The notes beneath the pieces were generated by a model, which was not told where the DNA came from, made no database searches, and saw nothing but the letters and a program-made list of their open reading frames with translations. A stretch of 64,000 nucleotides of DNA, from positions 376,851,392 to 376,915,391 of the forward strand of contig NC_081415.1 in assembly GCF_030272615.1 (NCBI RefSeq). The letters are read 5' to 3'. This document shows positions 34,643 to 47,100 of this stretch, in pieces (the stretch's first letter is position 1; each line of letters starts with the position of its first letter). Made by a program: the position numbers and the translations under genes. Source of the stretch: Cryptomeria japonica. Taxonomy: Eukaryota; Streptophyta; Pinopsida; Cupressales; Cupressaceae.

Positions 34643-35705
34643 TGTTGGTATTTTGGTATGGTTTTGTCATTGATGTCAACACCTACTAAAACACTAGCAC
34701 TGTGGAGATCCAGCAACATTCACCGGCAAGCAAGTAACTATTGCACAGTTACTGGTATATGGTTCACCGACAGGATATAATGATCACCGGCACTCGGAAT
34801 TATGTGGAAGACACTTGGTAATGTCGAAGACATCTTTTGGACATCTTGTCCTGGAGTTTTGTTCATTGGTATATTCATATTTGCATATTTGCTTTTACCG
34901 ACAAATAGGTCCAGGGTTACCTAGGGTTACACCGGCAGGTTTATCTTTTCCAGATCAGCATGGCACGCTAAGGAAATGATTAATTATTGTTGTAAATGCA
35001 TTAAGCCGACATGTTCAATCAGTTATTGCATCGAATATTATATTGTTTGTAAAATGTTTTTATTGTAATATCTTGTAGAGCTGACCTACTAAAATTGGTC
35101 TTAGGTTATGGTATAAATGTAAGATCTTATTTGTAAGATCGAATGTGGAATGCGAAAAAGAATTGTGTGAAGGTATATACGAGATTAAGCAGAGATATAC
35201 ACAAAGACATCATTTGAAGGTGAAGCTAGGTTTTTGTGAAAGCATATCAGCATTACACCGGTACTGAATCCAGCATATGAAGATGCTATTTTGTGCAGTA
35301 CATTCTTATTGGATTTAACCATCCAACTGTAGTCAGTGTGACTCCCATTTTGTGATTGAGCAGTGAGCTCTAGGCTGTTGGCCTTTCTGCATGTGCAGAC
35401 CCCATTTTTGTACACTTACTATCTACAGTAGTATCATCTGATTGTGGGTAAGGTTTCCCACTGTGGTTTTTCCCCTTACAGGGTTTCCACGTACAAATAT
35501 TGGTGTCATGTGTTGTGGATGACTTTGTGTTTATGTTTCATGCATTAATCTTTACCGGTATAGCTATTAATTGTTAACACTGTCTACCGGCATACTTAAC
35601 TGGTTTACCGGTATTAAGCATTAAGGTGGTTAGGTTGTTTTTGGTTTGAAATTAGTTGACAACTGATTCACCCCCCCGCCTCTCAGTTGTCTCCGGGACC
35701 TAACA
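34643..35705 (+). repeat. copia 3' LTR
   Basis: 1063 bp copy of 28009-29068, followed by GATGA. Differences include an extra ACCTAGGGTT near 34920 and a C-run shortened to 7 (35671-35677) against 17 in the 5' copy. Confidence 0.95.
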
Positions 35706-35710
35706 GATGA

Positions 35711-36326
35711 GAAAGAGAGGGAGAGATAATTGAGAGAGGGAAGGAAGTAGAGAGGGAGATGCCTAAGAGACAAAAAGGTAGGGGTTAAGGAAGAGATGAG
35801 AGAGATAATGTTGATACGAGCATGCCGATTACTAAAATTTGATTGTCTAAAATTTATAAGAATAATAAAAAAACTAGAATTGGCATTATAACTCTTAGAG
35901 ATCTGGAACCACTCTCAAATATCCTGACAATATATACATAAAATACAACTTAAAGTATAAGAAAGATAAAAGAGAAAGAGAAATGCCATTTATCCTGTTG
36001 AAAAACCTAATTGAATGCTAAATGAATTGCATACGAGTCCATATTACTAATTTAAATTTTATTGACAGACAAACGTGTACGTGGTTTACAAACTAAAACC
36101 ACGTACGGGGTTTTAGTTTATAAATCGCATATGGGGTTTTCGTTTCTAAACCGCGTACGCGGTTAGCATACTTTAAACCCAGTACGTGGTTTAACTTTGG
36201 TTAGGCTCAGCAAAACGAGCCTAAACGCGTAAGAGGTTTTTTAAATATGAAATACCCCGTGCGCATTTTGTGTTTTTCCATGTTTTTTTTTTGTGTGTCC
36301 ACTTTTTTGCACACCATCTTGGTGCA
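35711..36326 (-). repeat. GA tract and right inverted-repeat arm of the giant element
   Basis: GA-rich to about 35810, then sequence matching the left arm in inverted orientation. It has copies of the CGTACG-centred motif at about 36074, 36102, 36128, 36154 and 36183, again about 27 bp apart, including the palindrome CCGCGTACGCGG. It closes with TGCACACCATCTTGGTGC. No gene is present. Confidence 0.65.
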
Positions 36327-38551
36327 CACATCCACATGCAAGGCCAATAATGCATGCTCAAGGACTTTCTTATGGATGCGTAATGTTTTGAGAAGCTCCA
36401 AGATGGATATTTGTGTAGGCATCTTACTGAGGTGATCAAGTATATTATGTTGTGAGGTGGATGGTGTGATAGATGAAGATGGAGGTGAAGCACCTTGGAT
36501 AGTTACCTTTGGTTTTCTGGTGGCTGCATTGCAATTGTTTGAAGAGGGTGGGTTCGAAGGAGATGCTCCTTGAATAACTATCTTTCTAGGAGGTGGATTG
36601 TTGGATGATGAAGGAGTAGGTGCACCCTGAATAGGGATCCTTCCTCAACGGGATGTAGGTGTGGAATCAACTCCCTAAATGGTGATGGTGTTAACATGGT
36701 GCTCTAAAGGTTCAATATGACCTATGAGGGAGTCAAATCCCATGATTTTGTTGGCATGGTCATAAGAAACCGTATGAGATGATGAACCTTTGTCTTTGCC
36801 ATGTTTAAGAAATGGATCTTGGTATATTTTTAGCTTGTCATTGGTGTTAGTGTTTTTGGTTGAAATTTTGATATCATTGTCAATGAGGTCTTGAATGTAA
36901 TTTTTAAGCCTCGTGCATTATCGAATGGCATGACTCTGGACTATGTGATATTCACAATATTTGTTTTCGTTGTACCAACAGGGTTTTGGTGTATTTTCAT
37001 CAAATGGATGAGTCATAGGAAAGACCACTACATTGGCTTGGACAAGCTGTTTAAAGACCACCTCAATGGGATCAACAAGTGGGGTGTACTCTCATTGTGA
37101 TTAATTATTTGGATGGGGTGGTCAACCAAGAACAAAGATGGTATTGTGGGGATTTGATGAGTTGTTGTTGTTTGATGGATTGGATTGAATGGTAATGACT
37201 TGGACACGTTTGACGTCAGTCACATCATCATTGATGATGTTTTTGTTCTTGGACCAAAATTTAGGTTTGTCATAGGATGAAGATCCCTATGAATCTTTTT
37301 GGTATGTTTTAAGTAGCCCTTGCTCAAGGAGAACCTTTTCTAGGGCTAGACATTTTTTAGTGACCTTTTTGAATCTCGTGATGCATTGACAACTCAAAGG
37401 ATGAGACATTTTTGGTACAAGGTTGCGTTAAAATAACTCAGAAACTTGATGGGATTCAAGGATATCCCAAGGGAATTTTTTCATAAGATGTCGCAACCTT
37501 TGCAAAAAGTTAGTAAAAGTCTTTCCATTTTTTCGTTTAGTGTTACATAGGTCAACCATGGACGCACCATTATTGATATTGTACGCATAATGAGCCACAA
37601 TTTTTTTGATAAGACTAGGGAATGATGTAATGAAACCATGGGGTAATCCAACAAACCAAGTAAGAGTAGGTCCACTCAAAATTTTAGGGAATATTCGTCT
37701 CAGATAAACATCACCATATGTGACCTCCTAGAAAGCTACGTGAAATTTCCTAATGTGATCTCCATGATCTCCCTTACCCTTATACTTGTCGAATTTGGGC
37801 ATTTTGAAACCTGGTGAGTAAAGGGTTAATGAGAGTGTCAGATAGAAAGGAAAAGGATAGATTTCTTAAAAAGTATATGTCTTCTTGTGAGTCCCTTCTT
37901 TCATGGTTTTGATCGTATATCTCATTTCTTGAATCTCTATTGCTAGGTCAAGTGTTGGGGATGTGTTGATGTTTTGATATGGAATGTGGTGATAATAGCT
38001 ATTGGAATTGGGGATGAATGGGATGTGAGAAGACACTAGTGGAATGCCACTACTAATGTATTGGTATAAGGATGTTGTTGCTTATGAAATGGTTGGAGGT
38101 CGTGAACTAGGTGTGATGCTAACAAGTGGAATTTTTGTGTTGATGTATTGGACTGCATTGCTCAAAGGTACATATATCATAGGTAGTGGGATAAGAGGAT
38201 TGGTAGTGGCTGGAGGGATGTAAGTGCCTGGAGGAAGAGAAGTGCTTGGTTGCAGATTGAGCAAGGTGAGAAGAATAGGGAAATCTACAGGGTCACCTTC
38301 TGCGAGAGTGTCAAGGATTGATCGATCAAAGCTAGGGGGTAATCGCACCCCTTGACTAATAAGCTGAGCTACAAGCCCATTGTGATCAACCTTAAATAAT
38401 TTTTTGATCACTTCTTGATCAAGTAAGGATCATCCATAAAGATTTGTAGGCATGGGGAGTGCTCGGGTTGATCCACTAAGGATTCTTCTTGTTGGAGATC
38501 ATGATCGACAAGGAGACTAGATGTGGGCATCTCACTACCTTCGGTGGCCAT
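36327..38551 (-). pseudogene. Ty3/gypsy gag
   Basis: Starts with MATEGSEMPTSSLL at 38551 on the minus strand. A frameshift near 38410 leads to KLFKVDHNGLVAQLISQGV, and the capsid core GPTLTWFVGLPHG, AHYAYNIN and FLQRLRHLMKKFPWDI lies at 37680-37430. Downstream are KPCWYNENKYCEYHIVQSH near 36980, a Cys/His relic typical of this family, and a proline/serine linker. It ends at ISILELLKTLRIHKKVL and ALLALHV at about 36335, where the giant element is inserted. Many stops and frame changes are present. Confidence 0.75.
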
Positions 38552-39372
38552 CTTAGCTTTTTGGAAGCGAGTCAAGACCATACAAGGGTGACCTCAAAAT
38601 GACGAGAATGATTGGATGGTCGAGGATGAAAATGCTAGATGAATGGATATGGGACTTGGACTTAAGACTTAGTGCTTTGATTGGAACGAATTGAACCTTA
38701 AGGTTGGATTGAATGTTGGATTTGGCTTGAACCTTGATCCTATGATTAGGACTAGGTTGGATTAGATTGGATGACATCTTCTTTCACTTGGGACAAACAA
38801 AGTTTCCAAGCAAGATTAGATAGGGTGTAGGGATCAATGATTTGGCGACAAAGCAAGGTTAAAAACTAGCTAGGTTGAATTAGGATCCTTTGATTAAGAT
38901 TGGATTTGATTAGGTTTTTGCTAACTTAGGACAAACTAATGTTCTTAAGCAAGGTCAGACGCAGATAAGGGTTTGGATCAACCCCAAGTGATTAAAGCTA
39001 ATTAAGAACAATACCTGAGATAGATATTTTCTCAAGCACTATGCTAACTAGGGATTTCAAAGGATGACAAGATCTAGACTAAATTTGCAAAGTTTCAATC
39101 TTGATTTAGGTATGATGACAATTGGATGTGATTTGATAGATTGGGATTATAAGGTTGATCTTGGTTGATTACACTAAATCCACATGATGCATGAAAGGTT
39201 GAATTTTGGAAGAAGATAAGTTGGCAAATAAGAATGGATGAAAGGCTACCCTAGACAGGGAATGACTCAATAGGTGATTTCTTGTTGAGGCAAATTGGAC
39301 AAGGAGATTTGACCACTTCTATTGAGAGGTTGGGATAATACGAAGCTTTGTTGAAAGGCACGTGATCTCAAA
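38552..39372 (-). other. gypsy 5' leader or LTR end
   Basis: Non-coding sequence upstream of gag on the minus strand, rich in TTGATT/AATCAA words. I could not identify a primer-binding site or the LTR boundary here. It is cut by the solo LTR whose target duplication starts at 39373. Confidence 0.4.
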
Positions 39373-39377
39373 GGTTC

Positions 39378-42300
39378 TGTTGATGTTTCTAAGTGATGTC
39401 TTAGAATTACCTCAGAATTAGCTTTCTTCTTTCAACCAAATTATGTGCTCATTGGCCAATTGACAAGGGATTCCTATGAACTAAGCAACTCTTCTACACT
39501 TCAAGCTCTGCAAAACCTAGGTGGGCAGACCTCTACCAAGATTTACAAATTTGACACAAATTAAGGCAAATGTTGCTTATAACAGATAGATCTCAGTTTA
39601 AATATCCAGAATACATAAAACACTATTTAGAATTGGCCCTATTCTGGTTATAATTCGTTTATGCATACCTAAGAGATCAAATAATTAAGAATAACTTATG
39701 AGAGATGAAAGGGTTAAAAGAAAGATTAATTTGATTTGACATTTGGTCCCTCTAGGATTTGCATCCATTCACAGAGTCAACATGAAATATCCATTTATGA
39801 CAATGACAATAACACACAACCAATTAACTTATAAACCATCCATGCATTAAAAAGATGAGATCTCTTATGCGTATACTCATGACATATTTATTGATCCTAA
39901 AAGCAATATAATAATGTTCAACATTAAACTTAAAGCCTGATTTAACATGTTCCTTGAACATGAGACTTCAACCAAATACCCGCTACAACAATAATGCAAC
40001 AAGAACCCTGCAAATCTTTAATTATTGAGGTTCAAAAGAAAATTACACATAATTAGAAGACATCATAATATACATTTTATTCATACTATGCAAACTGGTT
40101 TGTTTATCATAGTCACAAACTTAATTACAATATGTTGAAACTGAAATCTCAAAGAAAAGACTAGCCCTAAACTACCCTATACAAACAATTACATCTGCTC
40201 AGTAAACTAGAAGTTGGAACCCTTGCGAATGAGAAGAAGAATATAAAGAAGAAAAGAAATTCTGGATTTGTCTTCTAGCTGCCACATGTATTCTCCCAAA
40301 TCTGATTTATTGTCAATACCTGTCTCCTCTCTCTCATCTCATTATAACATAAAAACACCCCTGCCTTTTCAACATCTTGATCTCATTCACTCTACTGCTT
40401 TAACTGAAAAATATACCCTTGTATATCTCTTTCCCGTGAATACACTCTTTGCTGAAAATAATTGCCTTATTGTGGGGAAAAATAAAACATCACTGCTTTC
40501 ACTTTTACCTTCAAAGTGAAAAACTTTTCCCCTCCTCATGCTTTATTCCCTTTTGTCAAATATTTCACGTTAGTGTGAAAATATTTAACAAATGCATATT
40601 TACCCATTTCTCTGCATATTTTGTCTTACTTTTGGCAAACATCCCATTTATCTCATATCCCTGTGATCTTGTAAATATACTTCATGCTGCATTTTGCCCT
40701 TTTAATCTGTATTTAGAGTGAAAACTCACCAGACTGCAATACCTCTGTTGGCAAACCACTTTCACCATCTCGGTGAAAAATGTAATCTCTGTACAATTAC
40801 ATCTTACCTTAAAGTAAAACATTTCCAGCCCACCCGCAATACTACTATCTCATTGCATTCAAGCCTACTAGGGCGTTGCAGCTTGTAGCACTTAATAAAA
40901 TTCCCTCATGCTTAATAGATGTTTATGCCTTATTTCAAGATTCCCATATTGGCACAAACGGGAGGGGATGCATGGAGCTTTGGTACTTAACCTGCTATTT
41001 CATATCCTGCATACATTTCTGACCAGAGCTTTGCAACCACGCTATACCTACCATTGCATTGGCTTGAAAGTTTTTTAATACCTCTTTAACAAATGCATTT
41101 CACTTCCCTTATAATTGTCACCTCACACAAGATGATTCCCATGAGGCGTGAGGTGCTGGGAAATATTATGGAAGACGACATTACACCTATCGTTCATTTG
41201 CTTGAAATGTTGCTAAAACTTTTCAACAACTCCTTTGTGCTTAATCTTGCAATCATCGCACATTATGAGACCACATTTCTGCGAGGCGTTCTTCAAACAG
41301 CTTGTATCCTCTATGCAATGCTCCACATTTTGCTTGCGTGAATGGCAATTTTAACCTCAGCATTTGACAAAATTGCCCTATGCTTTGCATTTTGGTGAAT
41401 GTCGATGCCATGGTCCACAGCCCATGGGTGTTGAGGACATTGGGGAAGGCCATGGAATTTGGCGTTATACCCGCCATCATTTGCATGGGGTTTCTAAAAC
41501 TTCATCAACAGATCAATTTCATGCATCTCATGAGATGAAATCTCATTGAGGCATCGAATTCATCGCACCTTGCCTTTGGTTCAACACTTTACTCTTCATG
41601 CCTACCAAGGCATTGTAACTACAGCATCTGAGAATATGCTGTATCAAATACGCCTTAATGGATGTGGATAACTTGTTCCAATGCTCATGTTGGCACTGAA
41701 GGCGGCAGAGGTTATAAAATAAGGCGCTATACCAGTCAAATGCATTTGCTGAAAGTATCCAACACCTTACCAACATATACACTTCGTATTAATCCTGTAA
41801 CAACTCATGAGACCATGATTTCTTTGAGGAAACTCGATAAACAGTTCACATGCCTTATTATTGCTTCCACATTTGAGGTTCAATTGGCGGTAATTAACAA
41901 TTAATTGCACTCGAATTCCTCTATCATTTACGTTTTGATGGATGTCAACGATCTGCAAAGCGTCAAGTCAATGAGGAATATACTGATGTAGGTCATGGAC
42001 AATGGCTTTACACTAGCCGTTGATTTTGCTTGAGTCGTTTCTAAAACACTGTCCGCAAATGTATTTCCTTTAAAATCTGCAATCATTGCATTATATGAGA
42101 TGACATTTCTTTGAAGGAACGAAACAATTCACGGGTCGTGCACAGTGCTCCACACTTTACACTCCTATCTACTATAGCATTGCCAACCACAATACTTTAA
42201 CAAAAAGCTTCGGCTTTTATGCTTCGGTGGATGCGAACATCTTACTATGCGGCTCCCATTTCTTTCTTCGAAGTCCCCATGCTGGCACTGTGCAGGGAAG

Positions 42301-44142
42301 ATATAGGCAATGGCGTGGAGTTCAGATTAGCTTTTCATCAAACCCTTTTATGCAACCCTGCAATTATTGCCTCTTATGAAATGACATCACTTTGAGGAAT
42401 TTTGTCAATGCAGTTCACATCACCTTGATGCATTAAAACAATTATCATGCATGTCTGAACTTCCCACACTTCCCATTTCACGCCCATATATTAGCACTGG
42501 CAAGAACGATGCTATGAATGGTTGCGGAATTCAGTAGTACACTTGTCGATTGCATTTGCTTTAAAAGATTTCGAAGCATTCTAACAGACTCGCTGTATAT
42601 CTTCTGCGATCATGGCTTCCATTAATCTAAAACAAAACCCTAACTTCATTCAAACGTACAAATTAGGGCAAAACTATCGCCCCCTATGCTTCCTCGGGAC
42701 TCACTGAAGCTATTTGGTGGTTCTGCCGACTCCCGAGAACCATTCCCTTTATTAACATATTTTGCATTTTACCTTTCAATTTCTTGGCTGACATGACCTT
42801 TCACTCGGGACTCGGTGAGGTTAAATTTGACACTGCCGAGTGTCGACCTCTTTTTTCCTTGCTTTGCACAAAACTTTAGGGGTCCTACATCTAAAATGTT
42901 CCTCTCGCACTTGGGACATATATTCAATAATGTTTAATAAACATTAGTGAATAAAAATAGCCTTTTGAAAATTACCTCAACCTCATATTTACTTTGTGAG
43001 TGGACCTTGGAATGTGACATGGAAAACAAGTCTCTCATTAAAAGTATGCCTTCGTTTTCTGCATATACACACCGTTATTTAAATCAGAGAGAGGATTTAA
43101 ATAATTAAACATTTGTATCAATCTTAAAAATATAACTACAACACTCATGGAACATGTCGGGTCCCCTTGCGGGCCTGACTTACAAAAATTTCGTTTGCAA
43201 GAAGCTAAGTCATGACATTGACTAAAAACCACTTCAGTATGCATTGGAGCAAACATGTGCAAAATTTAGTTAATGAACTTTGATTTTCTAACCACTTGCA
43301 AAATGGTTAAATCAAGCCCAGGATTTCTGGAAACCACCTTAAAAAACTAATCAAACAACCACATGAGACCATACCACTTGACAGGAACAAAGTCTGATGT
43401 ATTTGGAATCATGTTGCAAAATGGGTTCTCATGATGCTTCCTAGGTTGCAAGATTTTAATCACAAAGATCACTACTTAGCCATTTTTGCATTAAAACTTG
43501 TTAGAACTCTCTTCAAACCCTATTTCAAATGCAACTTGAAAAAATAGCTAATAACATCATAAGGGTCTGAAACCTTGCATACTAGTTCATTTAACTACAA
43601 ACAATTCAACAAACTAGTCTGGTTGATGAAATAATCATCTGGGAGCAAGATATAAATGCTCAAAGTGAGCTCGGCTAAAACACCTTTCACTGTGCAAAGT
43701 GCAAAATACAACAAATTGCAAATGGTTTGACCTTGACAAATGTGTCAAATTAGGTCTTGGGAATTTAAGAACAAACAGGGAGACACAAAAAATTGCAGGG
43801 AACACAAGGGAACAAACGATTTATCGTGACAATCAATTGAGTGCAATATGCAAGCCTCCAAAGTAGGCTACTTAGTCTTTTCAGAAAATGCGTACACAGT
43901 GAACCTTTGTTAACCCCTCAAATCAAGTGCTTCAAAAATGCATCCAATCTGATTGTGGGATGTTGTAACATGATCAATATGCTTATTGATAGGTGTTCTT
44001 TTGCATAATAATCAATGGGTGCAAAAATATTAGCCCTCTAAGTGGGCTACTTGGGCAAGTTTTTCAGGGGTATCTTTGAGTGCAACAGTCGAGTTTTCCT
44101 CATAGGCACTTCAATTTTCTCTCAAATTTGAAGGTTCCAACA
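39378..44142. repeat. 4.8 kb solo LTR
   Basis: Begins TGTTGATGTTTC and ends GGTTCCAACA, flanked by a perfect 5 bp duplication GGTTC (39373-39377, 44143-44147). There are no internal retrotransposon proteins and no PBS or polypurine tract, so it looks like a solo LTR left by recombination. Its left part shares CTCTGCA-A/G-ACCTAGG sequence with the 1.2 kb solo LTR at 14306. Orientation is unresolved: both ends start TGTTG when read inward. Confidence 0.7.
40850..42600. repeat. degenerate tandem array, about 280 bp unit
   Basis: The phrase ATGAGAYNANATTTCTTTGAGG recurs at about 41265, 41530, 41807, 42095 and 42376, intervals of 265-288 bp. A second phrase, CCTACYARGGCRTTG, occurs at about 40866 and 41599, with a weaker relative (TACTATAGCATTGCC) at about 42170. 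Copies are strongly diverged. The array accounts for much of the large size of this LTR. Short open frames across it are by-products. Confidence 0.7.
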
Positions 44143-44147
44143 GGTTC

Positions 44148-47100
44148 TTCATTAAACTCATTTCCATAACCATGTAGATAATCGTGAAAACGGTATGGGA
44201 ATGTACGATGTTTTAACATAAGTTTGCAGTTTGTATAGAGAAGTTCTTCTTCAAGATCTCTTTTTGACTAGGTTTATTCTTTTTTTATCATCGGTAAATG
44301 GACTTCTTGATATGCTCGAGGGACTTGAGGATATGACACATTTAGGAACTTTGTTTTGTGGCAAGGTGTATGTTTGTGTCAAAATTGGAAATATTTTTTT
44401 CTTGGCAAGAGATATCAAACAATAAAACACATTGGCCAAGTTTCAACGCTTTCAACAAGCGCGAGATAGAGGGGGGCCTAGATTAGCCTAGATTTGAATA
44501 TAACAGGTTTTAAGAATTGCAGACACTTGAAGACATACAACATAGGCTGGAAAATTGGAAACCATTCAATGGGGCCTCTCGCACAAAGCGATACTTCAAA
44601 CAAGCAGACATATAGAGATTCTGGTAGCATTGACTCCACTCCACAACACTCACTTCTCAGACATACCAGATTCTCTTACATCGAAGATTCGAAGATCTTT
44701 TAACCGAGGGATTCCTGTCTCATCTTGAGTGGGTACATGAGAGGTTACTTCGGGGTACGATTCACACTCCCTACACTATGAATGTGGGATTTGGCTACTA
44801 AAACAAAATTATTAGTACGAGACTCTCTTTCGGGCGTCCAAATACGCTCTCTCCCTCGGGAGGCTTCCTTCTTGTAGAACACAGGTATAGTGGAAGTCGA
44901 CGTAGGTAGGCAATTAGCACCTATTGTGAAGAATTTCATCCCACATATTTTATATAGTGACTGAGAGGTGGCTTGACTTTAGCTCATTACCACTTGGATT
45001 GTTCTCCCCTCACCAACCTTATGGGCTTCTCGGGGGGACAAACCCTCTACCTAAAAAATAAAAAATTTGAGCATCGCTAACACTTTTCTCTTGCATCTAG
45101 GACCACGAGAGCCAAGGGAGAGGATAGTGTGTGTTAGTAATAGATCCACTCTACAGATGTGCAAGCGCACCAATCACGAAAAACACTTGTTCATTTTAAT
45201 CCTTCATCGCAAATGTGAGCTCATTTAAAAAACTTGAACAAAAATGATAAGGTGATTTACTCGTTTTAACCCATATTGCATAATATGTTGTTCTTTTTAA
45301 CCAAGATTGTAGTAAAATGACAATGTGATTTATGTTTTAACCCAAGATTGCAAATTGTTTGTTTGTTTTAGCTAAAGATAGCAAGATGTGTTGTTAATTT
45401 TAGACCAAGATAGCAATGTGTTGTTCATTTTAGACCAAATTGTTGCATAAAATGAGATAATGTGGATGTTTGTTTTAACCCATATTGCAAAATGTGAATA
45501 TTAGTTTTAAACTTGATTGTAGCAAAAATGACGATGTGAGTGTTCGTTTTAACCGAGATTGCAAAATGTGATTGTTTGTTTTAAACTAAGATAGCAAAGT
45601 GTAAATGTTAGTTTTAGACATGTGTTTGCACCAAAGCAAAAATTTCCTATCTTAGGATTGATCAATTTGCACCATTAAAATGAGTATTAAAAGATTGTGA
45701 ATATTGACACCTTGAAAAACCTGCAAACAATTTGTTAAAACTTGCCTTTGATACTCTACAATTGCACCTTGTTAGACAAGTGATTAGCAAATCAAATTAA
45801 AAAAAAAAGGCTTGTCAAAATGATTGCAAGATACAAATAAAACTTACAAAGGCTCATGTGATCTACTCTTGCGCCAATTTCCTTGCTTCTTCCACTTTTC
45901 ATTTTGCTTGTCATGTTCGAATTTGAGAAATCCAAAAATGAGGAATGAGTGAAAAATCAAGTGCTCGAGGCATTACACAATGACAAGCCCCCCTTGAGCA
46001 GATTATGGTCTTTTATCCCTACTCTACGATTGGCACTTTATAGTGTAGTGCATTTACAATTTTGAATGAAGAAAAGACACTTTATAGTTGAGTGCTATAT
46101 CATTTCAAAATGATTAATCGATAATAAAATCACTTATACAAGAGCCATACTTTGGATGGAGTAACTTTTTGAAATAAGAATAAAGCAACCTACTTAAGCT
46201 CACAAATCGCTCGTCGCCCCATATCCCTCTTCACTAACAAGCTTTGCATAAATCATGTTATTTAAATAATAACCATAAAAATAATAAAATGAAAAGCTTT
46301 TAATACTATTATTTTACACAAATTTAAAGCCTTGAATAAAAGAGGGGTGAGACCACGTCGAAGAAACGAATTCTTTAGACCAAGTCAAACAAAGAAGGTT
46401 TTGCAAAGTCAAACTCAAAAGCAAATCTTTTTGAAAGCCTCACTTTCAAGCAAATTCCATAATGCATGTATAAAACCAAACACATCGCGCAAATGCAGCT
46501 TGCAGGTATAATAGTCAAAGTTGGAAAATGAGTAAAAGGAAATTTCAACATAGAAGTGTTTGTGAAAAAACATTCTTGTATATTGGAAAATGGCCCCCAA
46601 ATTCGATCTTTGTGTAAATTGCAGAAGTGTTTGTGAGAGTTTCCGATAAAGCTAAACAAACAAGTTTTGCCACTATTTACTGCTTACCAGATGTGATATA
46701 ATATACAATCTGGATCTACTTAATCTCTGTGGGGCATTCCATAATCTGCAAAGCCAAATTTCATGAATCTTCGGTGCAGTCCTCTGTTATATCATAAAAA
46801 ACAAGGAAATGTAATTGAAAGGCGTCAAGCCCAACTCAACGCCCGTCGCCATTGTGCCTCGAGCCTTCATGTCTCGTTATGGGAGCTTTAAAACATCGAT
46901 GAAAACATGGCTTGTGATAAAATGCCTCAGACAGCTCTCAAAAAGATGTCAATCTCATGATATACTCATAATGAATTCAATGTAAAAGTGTTAGAGGCTT
47001 TCAAACAAATGTAATGCTTAATTTGACAAATGAATGAAGTTTATGAACCTGAAATAGAAATCAAGTGCACAACATATGCAAAGGAAGTATCATATTTGTG

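Larger units (their letters stand above)
28009..35705 (+). mobile_element. Ty1/copia retrotransposon, complete but inactive
   Basis: LTRs of 1060 and 1063 bp, perfect 5 bp target duplication GATGA (28004-28008 and 35706-35710), PBS at 29071, polypurine tract at 34631, and gag, protease, integrase, RT and RNase H in copia order. Without the nested 993 bp transposon (and its 4 bp duplication) it is 6.7 kb. The LTRs differ by only scattered bases and small indels by eye, so it is the youngest large insertion seen here. It sits in the GA tract of the giant TIR element. Confidence 0.95.
22700..36326. mobile_element. giant inverted-repeat element filled with GA/CT tracts
   Basis: The two ends are inverted copies: GCACCAAGATGGTGTGCA at 22701 and TGCACACCATCTTGGTGC at 36308, plus a longer match of 23690-23910 against 35813-36060. 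It interrupts the gypsy gag-protease frame: ALLALHV ends at about 36335 and VPVNINV resumes at about 22690. Inside are simple repeats, a palindromic minisatellite and a nested copia; no transposase is visible. Without copia it is about 5.9 kb. An extra stretch of about 800 bp (22740-23540) exists only in the left arm. I could not read a clean target duplication, so the ends are good to perhaps 10-15 bases. Likely a non-autonomous DNA transposon. Confidence 0.65.

Noticed and set aside
40268..41904. Several 60-90 codon frames in the 4.8 kb LTR
   Set aside because: They fall across degenerate tandem repeats and differ from unit to unit.
44231..44425. 64-codon frame starting MYREVLLQDLFL
   Set aside because: Short, isolated and without neighbours or motifs; could be chance.
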